Below, in pieces: positions 62,040-64,000 of a stretch of DNA of 64,000 nucleotides. Position 1 is the stretch's first letter. Every line of letters begins with the position of its first letter. The stretch is from assembly GCF_028389875.1 (NCBI RefSeq), contig NC_084663.1, forward strand, positions 98,259,190 to 98,323,189. The letters run 5' to 3'. Under the pieces are notes generated by a model, which did not search any database, was not told the origin of the DNA, and saw nothing but the letters and a program-made list of their open reading frames with translations. Made by a program: the position numbers and the translations under genes. The DNA comes from Rhea pennata (lineage: Eukaryota; Chordata; Aves; Rheiformes; Rheidae).

Positions 62040-64000
62040 AGCCTAAAAGCAGAGCACCCCACCATGAGGGTTGTGCGTGGCTCAGCTTCAGAGATATTTT
62101 CTTGCGAAGTGCAAGCACATGAGTGATTGCAATAGCAACACAGCAGTTACAATTTCATTTGGCGAAATGGAAACGTGGTTGGTGAATTTTTGGAGACTGA
62201 GAAGTTGCTGCATTTGCTCTAAAATGCTCAGTCAACAGAACAAAACTCCCTGTTTTTCAGACTTAAGAAGTGAAGAAAGCTTCAGCTTGGCTCATAAACA
62301 AACAAAAGCAGATCACAACTCTACTTCTGCCAACATTATGACAGTACTCACAAATGGGAAGAAGGGATGAAAGGTTGAAGGGATACCTGTCCTGCTGACC
62401 CATTTGGCATGGTCGCAGAGAGTTTAAGTCAGCCTCAGCTGCACAGTGAGCAGGAACTGATCCCTCTGAAAATTAACCATTTTTGCTTGGAGTTAGTTTT
62501 TGGGCAGCTCTGAATCAACAGCACTGGCAAGAGTACGGGCCGAAGGTAGGGAGAACGCACAGTGGCAACAGCCCTGATTTAGATCGGCGTTTGCAGCCCC
62601 AGGAGCTGTGTTACACGACAAAACACCTACACTCACCGTGCTCAAGGCCTGTTACAGCCGACAGCCGAAAGGTGCTGCATAATTACAGCTGAACAGCTGT
62701 GAAAGTAACTTTCATCACTGGCAACTTCACATATGGAGAAGGTTGACTTAAACCTGGGGACAGGTCTGTCTTCCAGCAGGATCTTCCAGTAACAGCCGGT
62801 GCCAATACGCTGAAAGGCTCTCCTTCATTCGCAGAGCCAAACTCGCGTGATCTCATCCAGCCTGTCACCAGCATATGAAAAATGCCAGAAACAAGACAGA
62901 GCGCCTGCCACACCAGTAGTCTCCTGTTGCAAGGTTACTCTCAGAGGACTGTTAATACCAATGTCAGTTAACGGAGTTATGGTCGCATCCCGTTCATCAG
63001 TCTTGGTGTCACTCAGCTGCATACCTAGGATCCTCCATCTAAAGTGCAAGAATAAACCAAAACTCACATAATATACACAGCCACTTTTTAATAAATGGAT
63101 ATATTAATTAGACGTAAAGTCTGTGCTCCTAGCAAGTTGCCAGAATGGCCCTATATTAGAATTTGGGAAACGTGCCCAACTCCTAACCTTCTAAGCGCCT
63201 CATTTTATTACCTGTCAGCTATCTAGTAATTCTTGTACAACGTTGGCGTAAACACTATGTTAATGGTAAAGTTATACAAGCAATTCCCTGGCAGCAAAAC
63301 TGGCTCAAGAAGTTCCTCCACTCCTTGGTTCAGCCCCAACCACGGTTTTCCCATTTCTTGCACTGTACCAACCAGACTGTGTGAGGAGCACAGTCAGTAA
63401 GACTGCTGAAGTTATTATCATCAAAAGATTAAGTAAACACCCCCTTCCTTGCAATCTCCTTCTCCCCACCAAGGAAAAGAAGGTGGAGAAGGCCTGCAGA
63501 ATAAGAGCTGAAATATGGAAATCAGGAAGAAATTTCCAAATTTTAAAATAGAAAAAGTCGGAAAATTTTTAAACTGTTTTTTACTGAAGAAACCATACTT
63601 GTAACCACACATAGACAAACATGTATCAGCAGAACAAACCACCTATATGCCCTTGTCAAAGCAGTGAAAGGGCCTGCCAGAGACAGCCTGCCTTGGACTC
63701 TAGCATACATGCACACTGTAACAAAAGTACAGTTTAAAGTCCAGGGAAATGGAATTTGAGGTTTGACTTAAGGTAGCTTCAACAATAAAGGAAGCAATTC
63801 CCAGCTGATTTCTGGGCCTTTACTCTGTTTGAACAAATTCTTTTTTTTTTTTTTTTCTTTCTGAGTTAAGAGTTTGAGGAAAAGACTTCAAAAGAGAGAA
63901 TTACCTCCTCATAGACTTACTAGTTATCATATCTGAAGGCAAAAGGTCTTGCAAGTCTCCAGTGCCTGTGTGCGTATAGGGACAGTTACATGATGACATC
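62040..64000. other. CpG-island shore and upstream DNA
   Basis: CpG remains above the window background to about 63.0 kb. Frames on both strands at 62.07-62.37 and 62.68-63.07 kb stay open; one minus-strand frame follows a usable AG (GCTGGTGACAG at about 62.87 kb) but has no good donor. A T16 tract lies at 63841-63856. No exon is called. Confidence 0.45.
63841..63856. repeat. Poly-T tract, 16 T
   Basis: An uninterrupted T16 followed by C and TTT. No element recognised beside it. Confidence 0.85.

Overview
The window reads as euchromatic bird DNA. It is AT-rich and intron-rich, with typical vertebrate splice sites. Its recognisable interspersed repeats are truncated CR1 LINEs with the avian 3' end (a GGTTGGAAGGGACCT-type motif followed by ATTCTATG units). 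A tRNA-Ile-headed, CR1-tailed SINE at about 45.6-45.8 kb resembles the SINE family described from passerines, so a passerine is my best guess. Nothing prokaryotic, no rRNA and no CRISPR array was seen.

Layout: (1) 0-4 kb is intergenic DNA ending in a short promoter region with a TATA box and an HNF4-type motif. (2) 4.0-12.9 kb, plus strand: a four-exon gene for a 116-residue secreted protein that I assign to the C3orf85 family. (3) 13.9-32 kb is mostly intergenic, with two weak candidate membrane-protein exons on the minus strand near 14-15 kb, one CR1 3' end and simple repeats. (4) 32.1-62.0 kb, minus strand: a chain of 16 phase-compatible candidate exons running from a CpG island at 61.8-62.0 kb to a stop codon at 32.1 kb. 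It predicts a protein of about 682 residues that I do not recognise. Its 3' half is well supported; its 5' half is more tentative. Three CR1 copies and the SINE sit in its introns, all in the gene's own orientation. (5) 62-64 kb is the CpG-island shore and upstream DNA.

The two main genes converge (tail to tail), about 19 kb apart at their stop codons. All exon calls were made by reading splice sites and frames by eye; no alignment or transcript evidence was available. The most interesting item is the large unidentified minus-strand gene.
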